This document shows positions 17,928-27,352 of a DNA stretch of 49,778 bases, piece after piece. Both the position numbers and the translations under genes were made by a program. Source of the DNA: Roseivivax marinus (GTDB taxonomy: Bacteria; Pseudomonadota; Alphaproteobacteria; Rhodobacterales; Rhodobacteraceae); assembly GCF_900109705.1 (NCBI RefSeq), contig NZ_FOAI01000020.1, forward strand, positions 1 to 49,778. Reading direction: 5' to 3'. A model generated the notes under the pieces. It was not told the DNA's origin. It saw nothing but the letters and a program-made list of their open reading frames with translations, and searched no databases. How positions within the stretch are numbered: position 1 is the stretch's first letter; each line of letters opens with the position of its first letter.

Positions 17928-19119
17928 GGCTGAGGATCCGTGGCTCACGATCATCGGTCTCGGCGAAGATGGACCGGAGGGCCTCTCGTCTGCAAGCCGC
18001 GCGGCGCTGGAGACCGCGGAGGTGGTGATCGGCCCCCCGAGGCACCTGGCGCTCCTGCCCGGCACCAACGCCGAGCGGATCGACTGGCCGGTGCCCTTCG
18101 CCGACGGGCTCGACCTGCTCGAGAAGTGCCGCGGGCGGCCGACCGTAGCGCTGGCGTCAGGCGATCCGTTCTGGTTCGGCGCCGGCCGTGTCATCGCCGC
18201 CCGGCTAGAGCGGTCCGAGTGGCACGCCTTGCCGGGCGTGTCGACCTTCGCTCGCGCCGCCGCGCGGATGGGCTGGGGGCTGGAACGCACGACCTGCCTC
18301 GGGCTGCACGCCGCGCCGCTCGGCCGGCTGCGGCCGCATCTCGCCACCGGCGCGCGGCTGATCGTGCTGTTGCGCGACGGCGCCGCGGTGGGCGAACTGG
18401 CACGCTACCTTCGCGAGCAGGGTTTCGGTGGCACCCGCATGGCCGTGCTCGAGGCGCTCGGCGGCCCGCGTGAGCGGCGCACGAACGCCCGCGCCGACGC
18501 GCTCGAGGGCACCTTCCATCATCCGCTCTGCGTGGCGCTCGAGGTCTCGAGCGGTCCCGGCCTCGCCTGCGTACCCGGGCGCGAAGACGACGTCTTCGAC
18601 AATGACGGACAGATCACCAAGCGGCCGATCCGGGCGCTGACTCTCTCGGCGCTCGCGCCTCGGCCGGGCGAGCGGCTGTGGGACATCGGCGGCGGCTCGG
18701 GCTCGGTCGCCATAGAATGGCTGCTCGCGCACGCAGCGAACGACGCAGTCTCGTTGGAGGCCCGCCCCGACCGCGCCGAGCGTATCGGGCGCAACGCCGC
18801 GGCGCTCGGCGCCGACCGGCTGCAGGTCGTGCAGGGGCGCGCGCCGGAGGCGCTCGCGGGCCTGCCGCGCCCAGATGCGGTCTTCGTCGGCGGCGGCCTG
18901 TCCCGGACGCTGCTCGACGACCTCGCCGAGCGCCTCGCTCCGGGAACCCGCCTCGTCGCCAATGCAGTCACCCTCGAGTCCGAGGCGCTCCTGACCGCCT
19001 GGCACGGCGCGCGGGGCGGCGAGCTGATGCGGGTCGAGCTGTCCCGGGCCGCACCGCTTGGACCCCGCCGGGGCTGGCAGGCCGCCTACCCCGTTGTGCA
19101 GTATCGGGGAACGCTGTGA
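17926..19119 (+). CDS. cobL: Precorrin-6Y C5,15-methyltransferase (decarboxylating)
   Basis: This 397-residue bifunctional enzyme methylates C-5 and C-15 and decarboxylates the acetate side chain, making precorrin-8X. The N-terminal half is a CbiE-type tetrapyrrole methylase (IIGLGEDGPEGLS; LASGDPFWFG near residue 75). The C-terminal half from about residue 215 is a CbiT-type Rossmann methylase with SAM motif DIGGGSGSVAIEW. ATG 17926 is supported by AGGAGG at 17911-17916, nine bases upstream, which lies within the beginning of cobK on the other strand. The stop overlaps cobE as GTGA. Confidence 0.95.
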   Translation: MAEDPWLTIIGLGEDGPEGLSSASRAALETAEVVIGPPRHLALLPGTNAERIDWPVPFADGLDLLEKCRGRPTVALASGDPFWFGAGRVIAARLERSEWHALPGVSTFARAAARMGWGLERTTCLGLHAAPLGRLRPHLATGARLIVLLRDGAAVGELARYLREQGFGGTRMAVLEALGGPRERRTNARADALEGTFHHPLCVALEVSSGPGLACVPGREDDVFDNDGQITKRPIRALTLSALAPRPGERLWDIGGGSGSVAIEWLLAHAANDAVSLEARPDRAERIGRNAAALGADRLQVVQGRAPEALAGLPRPDAVFVGGGLSRTLLDDLAERLAPGTRLVANAVTLESEALLTAWHGARGGELMRVELSRAAPLGPRRGWQAAYPVVQYRGTL

Positions 19120-19484
19120 TCGTGGCAGGCTTCGGATTTCGCGAATGTGCGACCCATGACAGTCTCGCCGACGCGCTTCGGCAGGCCTGGGCGGCGCCCA
19201 CGGTCGCCTGGTTCGCCACGGCCGAGGACAAGGCCGATCACCCCGCGCTGGTAGCGCTCGCGGCCGAGCGCGGGGTTCCGATCCGCGCCATCCCGGCTGC
19301 GAATCTCGAAGCGCAGGACACCAAGACGCACTCGGCCCGATCGCTCGCGGCCCGGCGCTCCGGCAGCGTCGCGGAGGCGGCGGCGCTCGCCTCGCTCGGC
19401 GCCGGCGCGCGGCTGATCGCGCCGCGCGTGATCTCGGGCGACGGCTGCGCGACCTGCGCGCTGGCATGGAAGGACACGAAATGA
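19116..19484 (+). CDS. cobE: CobE, cobalamin biosynthesis protein (CbiG C-terminal-like)
   Basis: A 122-residue protein equivalent to the C-terminal domain of CbiG. CobE is required for aerobic B12 synthesis, but its exact step is not settled. Typical features are [18 protein letters not shown] at the N-terminus and [14 protein letters not shown] near the C-terminus. GTG 19116 is used, overlapping the cobL stop as GTGA; no ATG lies before the conserved N-terminus. Its stop overlaps the cobM ATG. As usual for the aerobic pathway, no CbiG N-terminal lactonase domain is attached. Confidence 0.9.
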   Translation: MIVAGFGFRECATHDSLADALRQAWAAPTVAWFATAEDKADHPALVALAAERGVPIRAIPAANLEAQDTKTHSARSLAARRSGSVAEAAALASLGAGARLIAPRVISGDGCATCALAWKDTK

Positions 19485-20302
19485 CCGTTCACTTCATCGG
19501 CGCCGGGCCCGGCGCGCCGGACCTCCTGACGCTTCGGGGGCGCGATCTCATCGCCGCCTGCCCGGTCTGCCTGTTCGCCGGCTCGCTGGTGCCGCCGGCG
19601 GTCCTGGAGCACTGTCCCGAGGGCGCCCGCGTGGTGAACACCGCGTCGATGGACCTCAACGGCATCATCGCCGAAATCGAGGCGGCCGAGGCGCGCGGGC
19701 AGGACGTGGCGCGGCTCCATTCCGGCGACCTGTCGGTCTGGTCGGCCATGGGCGAACAACTCCGGCGGCTCGACGCGCTCGGCATTGCCTACACCGTCAC
19801 GCCGGGGGTGCCGGCGTTCGCGGCGGCGGCGGCGGCCCTCGGGGCGGAGCTGACGCTGCCCGAGGTCGCGCAGTCGGTCGTCCTGACCCGCACCCCCGGC
19901 CGCGCCTCATCCATGCCCGAGACCGAGAGCCTCGCGGTCTTCGCCGCAACCGGTGCGACCTTGACGATCCACCTGTCGGTGCAGAACCTCGCCGCGGTCG
20001 TGGCCACGCTGACGCCGCACTATGGCGCCGACTGCCCGGCGGCCGTGGTCTACCGGGCGAGCTGGCCCGACGAACAGGTCATCCGAGCGCCCCTCGCCGA
20101 GCTACCCGAAACGGTCGGCGCGGACATCACCCGCACCGCTCTGATCCTCGTCGGACGGACGCTCGGCGCCGGCGACTTTGCCGAAAGCCGCCTCTATGCC
20201 GCCGACTACGACCGGCGCTACCGTCCGCAATCTGCGGAGAGCCCCTGGGCGGGCTGGACGGACGACACCGGCTCGGCCGGCGGCCAGGGAGGTGCGGCAT
20301 GA
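19481..20302 (+). CDS. cobM: Precorrin-4 C11-methyltransferase
   Basis: This 273-residue tetrapyrrole methylase makes precorrin-5 from precorrin-4. Signature segments are [16 protein letters not shown] at the N-terminus, [16 protein letters not shown] near residue 78 and [13 protein letters not shown] near 110. ATG 19481 is preferred over the in-frame ATG at 19466 because it has AAGGA seven bases upstream and forms the operon's usual ATGA overlap with cobE. The stop overlaps the cobB start by four bases. Confidence 0.95.
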   Translation: MTVHFIGAGPGAPDLLTLRGRDLIAACPVCLFAGSLVPPAVLEHCPEGARVVNTASMDLNGIIAEIEAAEARGQDVARLHSGDLSVWSAMGEQLRRLDALGIAYTVTPGVPAFAAAAAALGAELTLPEVAQSVVLTRTPGRASSMPETESLAVFAATGATLTIHLSVQNLAAVVATLTPHYGADCPAAVVYRASWPDEQVIRAPLAELPETVGADITRTALILVGRTLGAGDFAESRLYAADYDRRYRPQSAESPWAGWTDDTGSAGGQGGAA

Positions 20303-21627
20303 CCGACTGGCCTCCCGGCCTCCTCATCTCGGCGCCGGCCTCGGGTACCGGCAAGACCACGGTGATGCTCGGGCTGCTGCGCGCGCTGGCCGAGGACGGC
20401 CTCGAAGTGCAGCCGTTCAAGTCCGGGCCGGACTACATCGACCCGGCGTTCCACCGAGCGGCTTCCGGGCGGGCGTCGTTCAACCTCGACACCTGGGCGA
20501 TGGACGGCGCGCTTCTGGACGCCGTCGCCGCACGCGCCGACGGCGCCGACCTGTGCATCGGTGAGGGTTCCATGGGGCTCTACGACGGAGTGGCGACCGA
20601 GGGCCTGTCGGGCTTCGGCTCGAGCGCCGAGACCGCTGCGCGCATGGGCTGGCCGGTGGTGCTGGTCCTCGATGTCGGCGGGCAGGCGCAATCGGCGGCG
20701 GCGACGGCGCTCGGTTTCGCCTCCTACCGCCCGGACCTGCCGTTCGCAGGCGTCATTCTCAACCGCGTGGCAAGCCCCCGGCACGAGCGCCTCACCCGCC
20801 TCGGGATGGAGCGCGCCGGTCTGCCGGTGCTCGGCGTGCTGCCACGCCGCGGCGACCTGACCCTGCCCGAGCGGCACCTCGGCCTCATCCAGGCGGTCGA
20901 ACATCCCGATCTCGAGACCGCTATTGCCGGCTACGCCAGCTTTCTGCGCGCGCATGTAGACCTCGGCGCGATCCGGGACGCGGCCGGCGGCGGCGCGGCG
21001 CATGGCGCCCGCGACCTGCCGCCGCCGCCAGCGCGGCGGATCGCGCTGGCGCAGGATGCCGCGTTCTCGTTCACCTATCCGCACATCCTCGATGCCTGGC
21101 GCGCCGCCGGCGCCGAGATCCTGCCGTTCTCACCGCTCGCCGACGAGGCGCCGGCACCGGACGCCGATCTCGTCTGGCTGCCCGGCGGCTACCCCGAGTT
21201 GCACGCGGGCACGATCGCCGCGGCGCAGCGCTTCCTGATCGGCCTGCGTCGCCACGCCGAGACCCGGCCGGTCCACGGCGAATGCGGCGGCTACATGGCG
21301 CTCGGCGAGGCACTGATCGACAAGGAGGGCACGCGCCACGCGATGGCGGGGCTTCTCGGCCTCGTGACCTCCTACGAAAAGCGCAAGTTCCACCTCGGCT
21401 ACCGGCGCGCGGTGCTCGAGGTGCCGATGCCGGGCCTCGGCGCCGGGGCGGCCTTGCGCGGGCACGAGTTCCACTACTCGACCATCCTCGAGCAGCCCGA
21501 CGCCCCGCTCGCCCGCGTCGCCAATGCCGACGGCGAGCCGGTGCCTGAGACCGGCTCGCGGCGCGGCACCGTCACCGGCACGTTTTTCCACCTGATCTCG
21601 ACGGAGGGCGCATGGCGGGCCTCGTGA
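20299..21627 (+). CDS. cobB: Cobyrinate (hydrogenobyrinate) a,c-diamide synthase
   Basis: This 442-residue glutamine-dependent amidotransferase forms the a- and c-amides, making the substrate for CobN. The N-terminal ATPase domain has [11 protein letters not shown] near residue 13 and [11 protein letters not shown] near 40. The C-terminal glutaminase domain has the cysteine in [13 protein letters not shown] near residue 330 and ends with GHEFHYS and GTFFHL. A GGGAGGT ribosome site precedes the ATG. The last 16 bases overlap cobA. Confidence 0.95.
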   Translation: MTDWPPGLLISAPASGTGKTTVMLGLLRALAEDGLEVQPFKSGPDYIDPAFHRAASGRASFNLDTWAMDGALLDAVAARADGADLCIGEGSMGLYDGVATEGLSGFGSSAETAARMGWPVVLVLDVGGQAQSAAATALGFASYRPDLPFAGVILNRVASPRHERLTRLGMERAGLPVLGVLPRRGDLTLPERHLGLIQAVEHPDLETAIAGYASFLRAHVDLGAIRDAAGGGAAHGARDLPPPPARRIALAQDAAFSFTYPHILDAWRAAGAEILPFSPLADEAPAPDADLVWLPGGYPELHAGTIAAAQRFLIGLRRHAETRPVHGECGGYMALGEALIDKEGTRHAMAGLLGLVTSYEKRKFHLGYRRAVLEVPMPGLGAGAALRGHEFHYSTILEQPDAPLARVANADGEPVPETGSRRGTVTGTFFHLISTEGAWRAS

Positions 21628-22343
21628 GTTTCGTCGGCAGCGGGCCGGGCGACCCCGAGCTCCTCACGCTCAAGGCAGTCGACCGCCTACAGCGCGCCGA
21701 CGCGGTCCTCTTCGACGACCTGTCCTCGGGACCGATCCTGAGCCACGCCCGCCCCGGCGCGGACCTCGTCGGGGTCGGCAAGCGGGCCGGCCGGCCGTCG
21801 CCGCGTCAGCATCACGTCTCGCGACTGCTCGTCGACTACGCGCGGGGCGGGGGTCGGATCGTACGGCTGAAATCCGGCGATGCCGGGATCTTCGGACGGC
21901 TGGAGGAGGAACTGACGGCACTCCGGGCCGAGGGAATCGCGCACGAGATCGTGCCCGGTGTGCCGTCGGCCTGCGCCGCAGCGGCGGCGGCTGGTCTGCC
22001 ACTGACGCGCCGGCTGACTGCGCGGCGGGTCCAGTTCGTCACCGGCCACGACGTCACCGGCGAGCTGCCCGAGGAGATGAACCTCGCCGCTCTCGCCGAC
22101 CCGGCCGCCTGCACCGTGGTCTACATGGGCAAGCGGACCTTCCCGAGGCTCGCAGCGCTCCTCATGTCGCACGGTCTGCCCGGCGCGACGCCGGCGCTTC
22201 TGGCCGAGGGCGTGACGACTGTCGGAGAGGCCCTGACCCGGTCGACCGTGGCGCGGCTCGCCGAGCGGTTGGCGGACACCCGCAGCGAACTGCCGGCGCT
22301 GATCCTCTATGGTGCGCTCGCCGACGAGGCCGGGCATGGGTGA
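21612..22343 (+). CDS. cobA: Uroporphyrinogen-III C-methyltransferase
   Basis: This 243-residue SUMT enzyme adds two methyl groups at C-2 and C-7 of uroporphyrinogen III, giving precorrin-2, the entry point of the pathway. Motifs are VGSGPGDPELLTLKA near the N-terminus, ADAVLFDDLSS, RLKSGDAGIFGR near residue 83, and EIVPGVPSACAAAA near 113. It is a free-standing methylase without CysG dehydrogenase/ferrochelatase domains, which fits dedication to B12 rather than siroheme. It overlaps cobB by 16 bases and cobF by eight. Confidence 0.94.
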   Translation: MAGLVSFVGSGPGDPELLTLKAVDRLQRADAVLFDDLSSGPILSHARPGADLVGVGKRAGRPSPRQHHVSRLLVDYARGGGRIVRLKSGDAGIFGRLEEELTALRAEGIAHEIVPGVPSACAAAAAAGLPLTRRLTARRVQFVTGHDVTGELPEEMNLAALADPAACTVVYMGKRTFPRLAALLMSHGLPGATPALLAEGVTTVGEALTRSTVARLAERLADTRSELPALILYGALADEAGHG

Positions 22344-23076
22344 CCTCTGGCTGATCGGCATCGGCACCGGCAACCCCGACCACGTGACGCTCGAGGGACG
22401 GCGCGCGCTGCGCGACGCCGCGCTCGTCCTGGTTCCGCGCAAGACCAAAGGAAAGGACGACCTCGCCGAGCTGCGCCACGCGATCCTTGCAGGCGCCGGG
22501 GCGACCGCCGAAGTCGTCGAATTCGACATGCCGGTGCGAGACGAGAGCCTGCCCTACGCCGCTCGCGTGCATCGCTGGCACGACGAGATCGCCCGCCGCT
22601 GGTCCGCGGCCATCGCGCGCGCCGGCGTCTCCGGCCCGGTGGCGCTGCTCGTCTGGGGCGATCCGGGCCTCTACGACAGCACGCTCCGGATCGCGGACCG
22701 CCTGTCGCCGGCGCCGCGGGTGCGGGTCGTTCCGGGCATCACCGCGCTGCAGGCGCTGACCGCGGCCCACGCGATCCCGTTCAACACGGTCAACGGCGCG
22801 GTCACGGTGACCACCGGCCGAAGCCTGCGCGACCACGGCTGGCCCGAGCCGGCCGAGAGCGTCGCAGTGATGCTCGACGGAGCCTGCAGCTTCCGCGCCC
22901 TGTCGCCCGTGGGACTGACGATCTGGTGGGGCGCGTTTCTCGGCATGGACAACCAGATGCTCGAGGCCGGCTCCCTCGCCGAAGCCGGCCCGAGGATCGT
23001 CGAGACCCGCGCCGCGGCGCGCGCCCGGCACGGCTGGATCATGGACACCTATTTGCTGCGGCGGGCCCAGGAGTGA
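22336..23076 (+). CDS. cobF: Precorrin-6A synthase (deacetylating)
   Basis: This 246-residue tetrapyrrole methylase methylates C-1 of precorrin-5 and releases acetate, a step found only in the aerobic route. The N-terminus (LIGIGTGNPDHVTLEG) and LVWGDPGLYDSTLRI near residue 103 are typical. VVPGITALQALTAAHAIPFN and the C-terminal WWGAFLGMDNQ distinguish CobF from other methylases. It overlaps cobA by eight bases, and its stop is shared with the next start as GTGA. Confidence 0.95.
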   Translation: MGDLWLIGIGTGNPDHVTLEGRRALRDAALVLVPRKTKGKDDLAELRHAILAGAGATAEVVEFDMPVRDESLPYAARVHRWHDEIARRWSAAIARAGVSGPVALLVWGDPGLYDSTLRIADRLSPAPRVRVVPGITALQALTAAHAIPFNTVNGAVTVTTGRSLRDHGWPEPAESVAVMLDGACSFRALSPVGLTIWWGAFLGMDNQMLEAGSLAEAGPRIVETRAAARARHGWIMDTYLLRRAQE

Positions 23077-23393
23077 CCGCGCGGCTGCACCTCTGCGCCT
23101 CCTGCGAGGGCTCGGACCTGCCCGCTTTGCGCGCGGCGCTCGAGGTCTCCGGCCTCGACGTGGCGCTGCGCTCGGAACGCTGCCTGAACGGCTGCGCCGC
23201 GCCGGTCTCCATGGCGCTGCAGGCGCCGGGCCGGGCGACATATTTCTTCGCCGGTATCGACCCCGCCGGGGACGCTGCCGACATCGTCGCGACCGTCCGC
23301 CTCTACCTCACCGCGCCGGCGGGATGGATCGAGGACGCGCGCGGCTGCGGCCGGGTGCGCTTCTGCCTGAAGGGGCGCGTGCCGGCGCTCTAG
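23073..23393 (+). CDS. DUF1636 family Cys-rich protein, second copy
   Basis: A 106-residue protein with cysteine pairs C8/C11 (CASC) and C37/C41 (CLNGC), the same arrangement as in the first DUF1636 protein at 9114 but without its extra cysteines or C-terminal extension. Two more cysteines lie near the C-terminus. It is the last gene of the cob operon, starting at GTG in a GTGA overlap with cobF after a CAGGA ribosome site. Its TAG stop overlaps the TAG of the convergent gene in the palindrome CTAG. A metal or iron-sulfur role is suggested by the cysteines and the operon; no reaction is known. Confidence 0.85.
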   Translation: MTARLHLCASCEGSDLPALRAALEVSGLDVALRSERCLNGCAAPVSMALQAPGRATYFFAGIDPAGDAADIVATVRLYLTAPAGWIEDARGCGRVRFCLKGRVPAL

Positions 23394-23887
23394 TTGGCGA
23401 CCGTCACCACCTGCTCGACCGGTACGTCGCCGACCGCCAGCGGCCGGTGATCGTTGGCGTTGAGAGTAACGCGCAGCTCCACGTCTCCCGCCGGCAGCTC
23501 GGCGAGGTGGGTCCAGGCCCCGTAGATCCGGGCGCGTTTCTGGCCGTTGACGTATAGATGTGCGTGGCCCTCGCCGAGCACGTGGGCGCCGCTCGCGCTG
23601 AGCGGAGCGAAGGCGAAGCCGGTGGTCGCCAGGTGCAGGTTCCAGCCGGACGCGGGGTCCGGTTCGACCGAGACGTCGAGCGTCGGCGCCTGTGCATCGC
23701 TGGGCAGCGACAGCTGCGTGGCGTGGTCGTGGCGCTCCGCCATGCTCGTCTGGTGGCCGGCCACGTGGTGGGCCGGGTCGCCGTGATCGTGGCCGTCGAG
23801 CGTGATGCCGTTGGCGGCGGCGACAGTGAAGCCGAGGCCGCCGCCAAACATCAGCCCGATCAGCAGGAGTGGAATGGACCGATCCAT
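23390..23887 (-). CDS. His-rich exported protein of the CbtAB operon
   Basis: A 165-residue protein I do not assign to a named family. Residues 5-25 form a signal peptide or membrane anchor. A histidine/aspartate-rich stretch (GHDHGDPAHHVAGH and AERHDHA, residues 31-57) follows, then a beta-rich domain of about 100 residues with HAHLYVNGQKRARIYG. GGAGA precedes the ATG. It is the third gene after a B12 riboswitch, 65 bases behind cbtA. The context and His-rich segment suggest it binds cobalt in the periplasm and works with CbtAB. A general metal or copper role is also possible. Confidence 0.75.
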   Translation of the reverse strand: MDRSIPLLLIGLMFGGGLGFTVAAANGITLDGHDHGDPAHHVAGHQTSMAERHDHATQLSLPSDAQAPTLDVSVEPDPASGWNLHLATTGFAFAPLSASGAHVLGEGHAHLYVNGQKRARIYGAWTHLAELPAGDVELRVTLNANDHRPLAVGDVPVEQVVTVAN

Positions 23888-23952
23888 AATGTGTCTCCGC
23901 GGTGCGGGCCACTGGGCGGCGGCGCCGCCCGGTGACCCGCATATTTCAGCTG

Positions 23953-24657
23953 TCAGGCAGGCTGTGCCGCGGCGTCCCGCCCCGCGGTCTCGCGGGCCCA
24001 GAAGTGGCCGGCGAAACCGCCCAGCATGACCCAGGCCGCCATGCCGACGCCGAAGGCCCGCGCCGCGAAGAGCGCGCCGATTTCGGTCGGAACCGGGCCG
24101 GTGAAGACCTCGGGCTCCGGCGCGCCGACCAGGTGCGGCGCGGCAAGCAGCACCACGGCTGGCCCCCAGGCCGCCCAGCCGCGCCCGAAGGCGACCAGCC
24201 AGAGCGCCACCGCGGCGGCCAGAACCGTGGCGAACCACCAGACCTGCCGAAGTCCAACGTCGGCCGCGGCCACGCCGGGCACCTCCGGCGCCAGCGTGAA
24301 GCCCGGCGCGAAATGCACGACGATGAAGCCGCAGAGGCCCCAGATCAGGCCGGTGCGCGCGCCTATCCGGGCGCCACGCTCCTGTGCGAGCGCCATCAGC
24401 GGCACGAGGATCAGCGCGTAACCGGAGTAGATCATCATGGTGAAGACGATGCTCAGACCGTCGCGGACCGGGCTCAAACCGCCGAGATCCTGCTCCGCCG
24501 GCACGGTGGAGTCACCGCCGAAATGGACGAGTTCACCGCCCTCGTAGAGTTCCGCGTGCAGCAGAACTGGTTGCACGAACACGAGCTGCAGGAGGGCGGC
24601 AATCAGCCCCGCGGCAGCACCAGCGAACAGCGCGCTGGTCAGAATGCGTGTGAACAT
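23953..24657 (-). CDS. cbtA: Cobalt transporter subunit CbtA
   Basis: This 234-residue membrane protein has about five to six hydrophobic helices and begins with a segment typical of CbtA (ALFAGAAAGLIAALLQLVFV) followed by LLHAELYEGGEL. CbtA was predicted to be a cobalt transporter because it is regularly encoded with CbtB under B12 riboswitches. The same arrangement is seen here: riboswitch, cbtB, then cbtA after four bases. The HFAPG motif near residue 115 is conserved in the family. Transport of cobalt is known by genomic inference rather than shown here. Confidence 0.92.
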   Translation of the reverse strand: MFTRILTSALFAGAAAGLIAALLQLVFVQPVLLHAELYEGGELVHFGGDSTVPAEQDLGGLSPVRDGLSIVFTMMIYSGYALILVPLMALAQERGARIGARTGLIWGLCGFIVVHFAPGFTLAPEVPGVAAADVGLRQVWWFATVLAAAVALWLVAFGRGWAAWGPAVVLLAAPHLVGAPEPEVFTGPVPTEIGALFAARAFGVGMAAWVMLGGFAGHFWARETAGRDAAAQPA

Positions 24658-24661
24658 CGGC

Positions 24662-24835
24662 TCAGTGGCAGGGAAAGCCGGTGGCGTGGCGAACGTCGTG
24701 AGCGGCGTCGTGCAGCGTGTCCGCCTGCACGTGGCCGGTCACCACGATCATGCCGAGACCGATCAGCGCGGCGAAGATTCCGGCGCCGAGAAGCCCCGTC
24801 CGCGACGGCGTCGCGGTCGTCGATTGTACGTTCAT
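24662..24835 (-). CDS. cbtB: Cobalt transporter subunit CbtB
   Basis: A 57-residue protein with one transmembrane helix (about residues 14-33) and a C-terminal histidine tail (LHDAAHDVRHATGFPCH) that fits CbtB. The histidines, probably periplasmic, are thought to capture Co2+. AAGGAGT lies six bases before the ATG. It is the first gene after the B12 riboswitch and four bases ahead of cbtA. Confidence 0.93.
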   Translation of the reverse strand: MNVQSTTATPSRTGLLGAGIFAALIGLGMIVVTGHVQADTLHDAAHDVRHATGFPCH

Positions 24836-24879
24836 GTCTTACTCCTTGCCATCTCACCCGAGGGCATTGCGGTTTCTGT

Positions 24880-25055
24880 GACGGCAGGTCTCCTGGCTTG
24901 CGGGTCGTCGCGTCGGGTCGGCCTTCCCGGTTTTCACCAGTGGCGTGTTCGACCCTGCTGTCCGCTCACAGTTGCGGGGGCAGCTGCAGCCTCGGCGCGT
25001 CGCGCCTCACTGCATTCCCTCTTTCCTCCGGCGGGTCACCCACCGGAACCGTTCA
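24880..25055 (-). promoter_or_regulatory. Cobalamin (B12) riboswitch controlling cbtB-cbtA
   Basis: On the minus strand the conserved blocks appear in order: GGTGGGTGACCCGCCGG, AGAGGGAATGCAGTGAGG, CTGCCCCCGCAACTGTGAGCG, GCCACTGG with CCGGGAAGGCC, and the B12 box GCAAGCCAGGAGACCTGCC (24883-24901). The cbtB start follows about 45 bases after the box. High cobalamin should repress cobalt uptake. The 5' boundary is approximate. Confidence 0.95.
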
Positions 25056-25108
25056 CAGGTTCGTCATGGCAGATCGCCCGCGCCGCGGTCAACGATAAAC
25101 CCGGGCGG

Positions 25109-25530
25109 TCACTCCGGCCCGGTGATCCAATCCTCGAAACGGGCCCGCGCCCGGGCCGGCAGGTCCCGCGGCAGGTCGGCCGTCGATGCCTCGGCGTCGC
25201 CCACCTCGATCAGCATGACCATGCCCATGCCGAAATGCGGCGAGCACTTGATGCCGTAGACGCCCTCGGCGTCGAGCGTCACCTCGATCTCTTGGTCGAT
25301 GTTGCCGGTGAAGGGCGCGGCGCCGTCGGGGATCATCCCGTCGATCGTCGCGGCGTTGTGGCCGGGATCGGTTGCCACGAAGCGCACACTGTCGCCGGGG
25401 GCGATGGAGAACCGCGAGGGTACGTACACCATCGCGCCGGCGGTGCCGCGCGTGCGCATCTCGACCGTGTGTATCTCGGCCATCGCCGGGGCAGACGAAA
25501 GCGCGAGGGCGATCATGGCTGTGCGAACCG

Positions 25531-25534
<4 letters not shown>
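25109..25534 (-). CDS. Pseudoazurin (type I copper protein)
   Basis: A 141-residue exported cupredoxin. Residues 1-19 are a signal peptide ending AMA. The copper ligands can be read as H59 (GHN), C97, H100 (CSPH) and M105, with exactly the spacing of mature pseudoazurin (40/78/81/86). Pseudoazurins are periplasmic single-electron carriers, for instance to nitrite or nitrous oxide reductase. The start overlaps the stop of the upstream ABC ATPase in an ATGA, so it is the last gene of a riboswitch-controlled B12 importer operon. That is an unusual partner. No denitrification gene is in the window. Confidence 0.92.
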
Positions 25535-26299
<765 letters not shown>

Positions 26300-26303
<4 letters not shown>

Positions 26304-27352
26304 CGCGCCGCCCTCCCGCGGACGAGAGTCAGCGCGAAGGCCGGCGCGCCGACAAGCTCGGTGATGACCCCGATGCGCAGCACCTGCCCGGGCACCAGGA
26401 CGCGCGACAGGATGTCGGATGCGATCAGGAAGACCGCCCCCGCAAGCGCCGAGGCCGGCACCAGGCGCGCATGCCGGACGCCGACCACGAAGCGCATCGC
26501 GTGCGGGATGACCAACCCGACGAAGCCGATGGAGCCTACCATCGAGACCATCGCTGCGGTCACCAGCGCCGCCAGTCCGATCAACAGCACCTGCACCCGG
26601 CGCACTGCGATTCCGAGCGACGCGGCGCTGTCGGCGCCGAAGGTGAACGCGTCGAGTGCGCGGACGTGCCAGAGACAGGCGCCCAGCCCCAACAGCGCCG
26701 CCGGGACGGCGAGCCAGACGTCCTCCCATCGGACCCCGGAGAGGTTGCCCATCAGCCAGAACATGATTACGCGCGCCTGCTCGGCATTGGCGGACTTAGC
26801 GATTATGAAGGCGGTGAGCGCGTTGAAGAGCTGCGACCCGGCGATGCCTGCCAGCACGATTACGCCCGCAGCCTGAACGCTGGCGCCGCCCCCCGCCGCC
26901 CGTGCCAGCGCGGCGACGAGAAGGAAAGCCAGCGCCGCCCCGGCAAAGGCGCCGGCTGAGAGCGACACGACGCCGGCCCCGACGCCTGCGACCGTCACCA
27001 CGACCGCGCCGGTGGAGGCACCGGCAGAGATCCCGAGCAGGTAGGGGTCCGCCAGCGCGTTGCGCAAAAGCGCCTGCAGCACCACCCCGGAGAGCGCGAG
27101 TCCCGCTCCGCAGCACGCCGCCACCACCGCGCGGCTGACCCGGTAATCCCAGACGATGCCCGCATCGATGCGGCCGACGGTATATTCGGTGCCGAAGAGC
27201 TTGTTGCCCAGCACCTGCAGAACGGTCGCGACCGGGATGCGCGTCTCGCCGATCGCCGCGCCTGCGACGAGCGCAGCGAACAGCACCGGGGGCGCGATCC
27301 ACCCCCAGTGGAGGCGCTGCCGCGCCGCCGGCCATGCCTCGGCCTGCATCAT
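26300..27352 (-). CDS. btuC: ABC transporter permease, BtuC/FecCD family
   Basis: This 350-residue inner-membrane protein has about ten hydrophobic helices and the FecCD/BtuC signatures [33 protein letters not shown] near residue 105, and [15 protein letters not shown] near 270, which faces the ATPase. Under a cobalamin riboswitch the substrate is most likely B12 or cobinamide, although the family also moves ferric siderophores and haem. It overlaps the binding-protein gene upstream and the ATPase gene downstream by four bases each. Confidence 0.88.
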
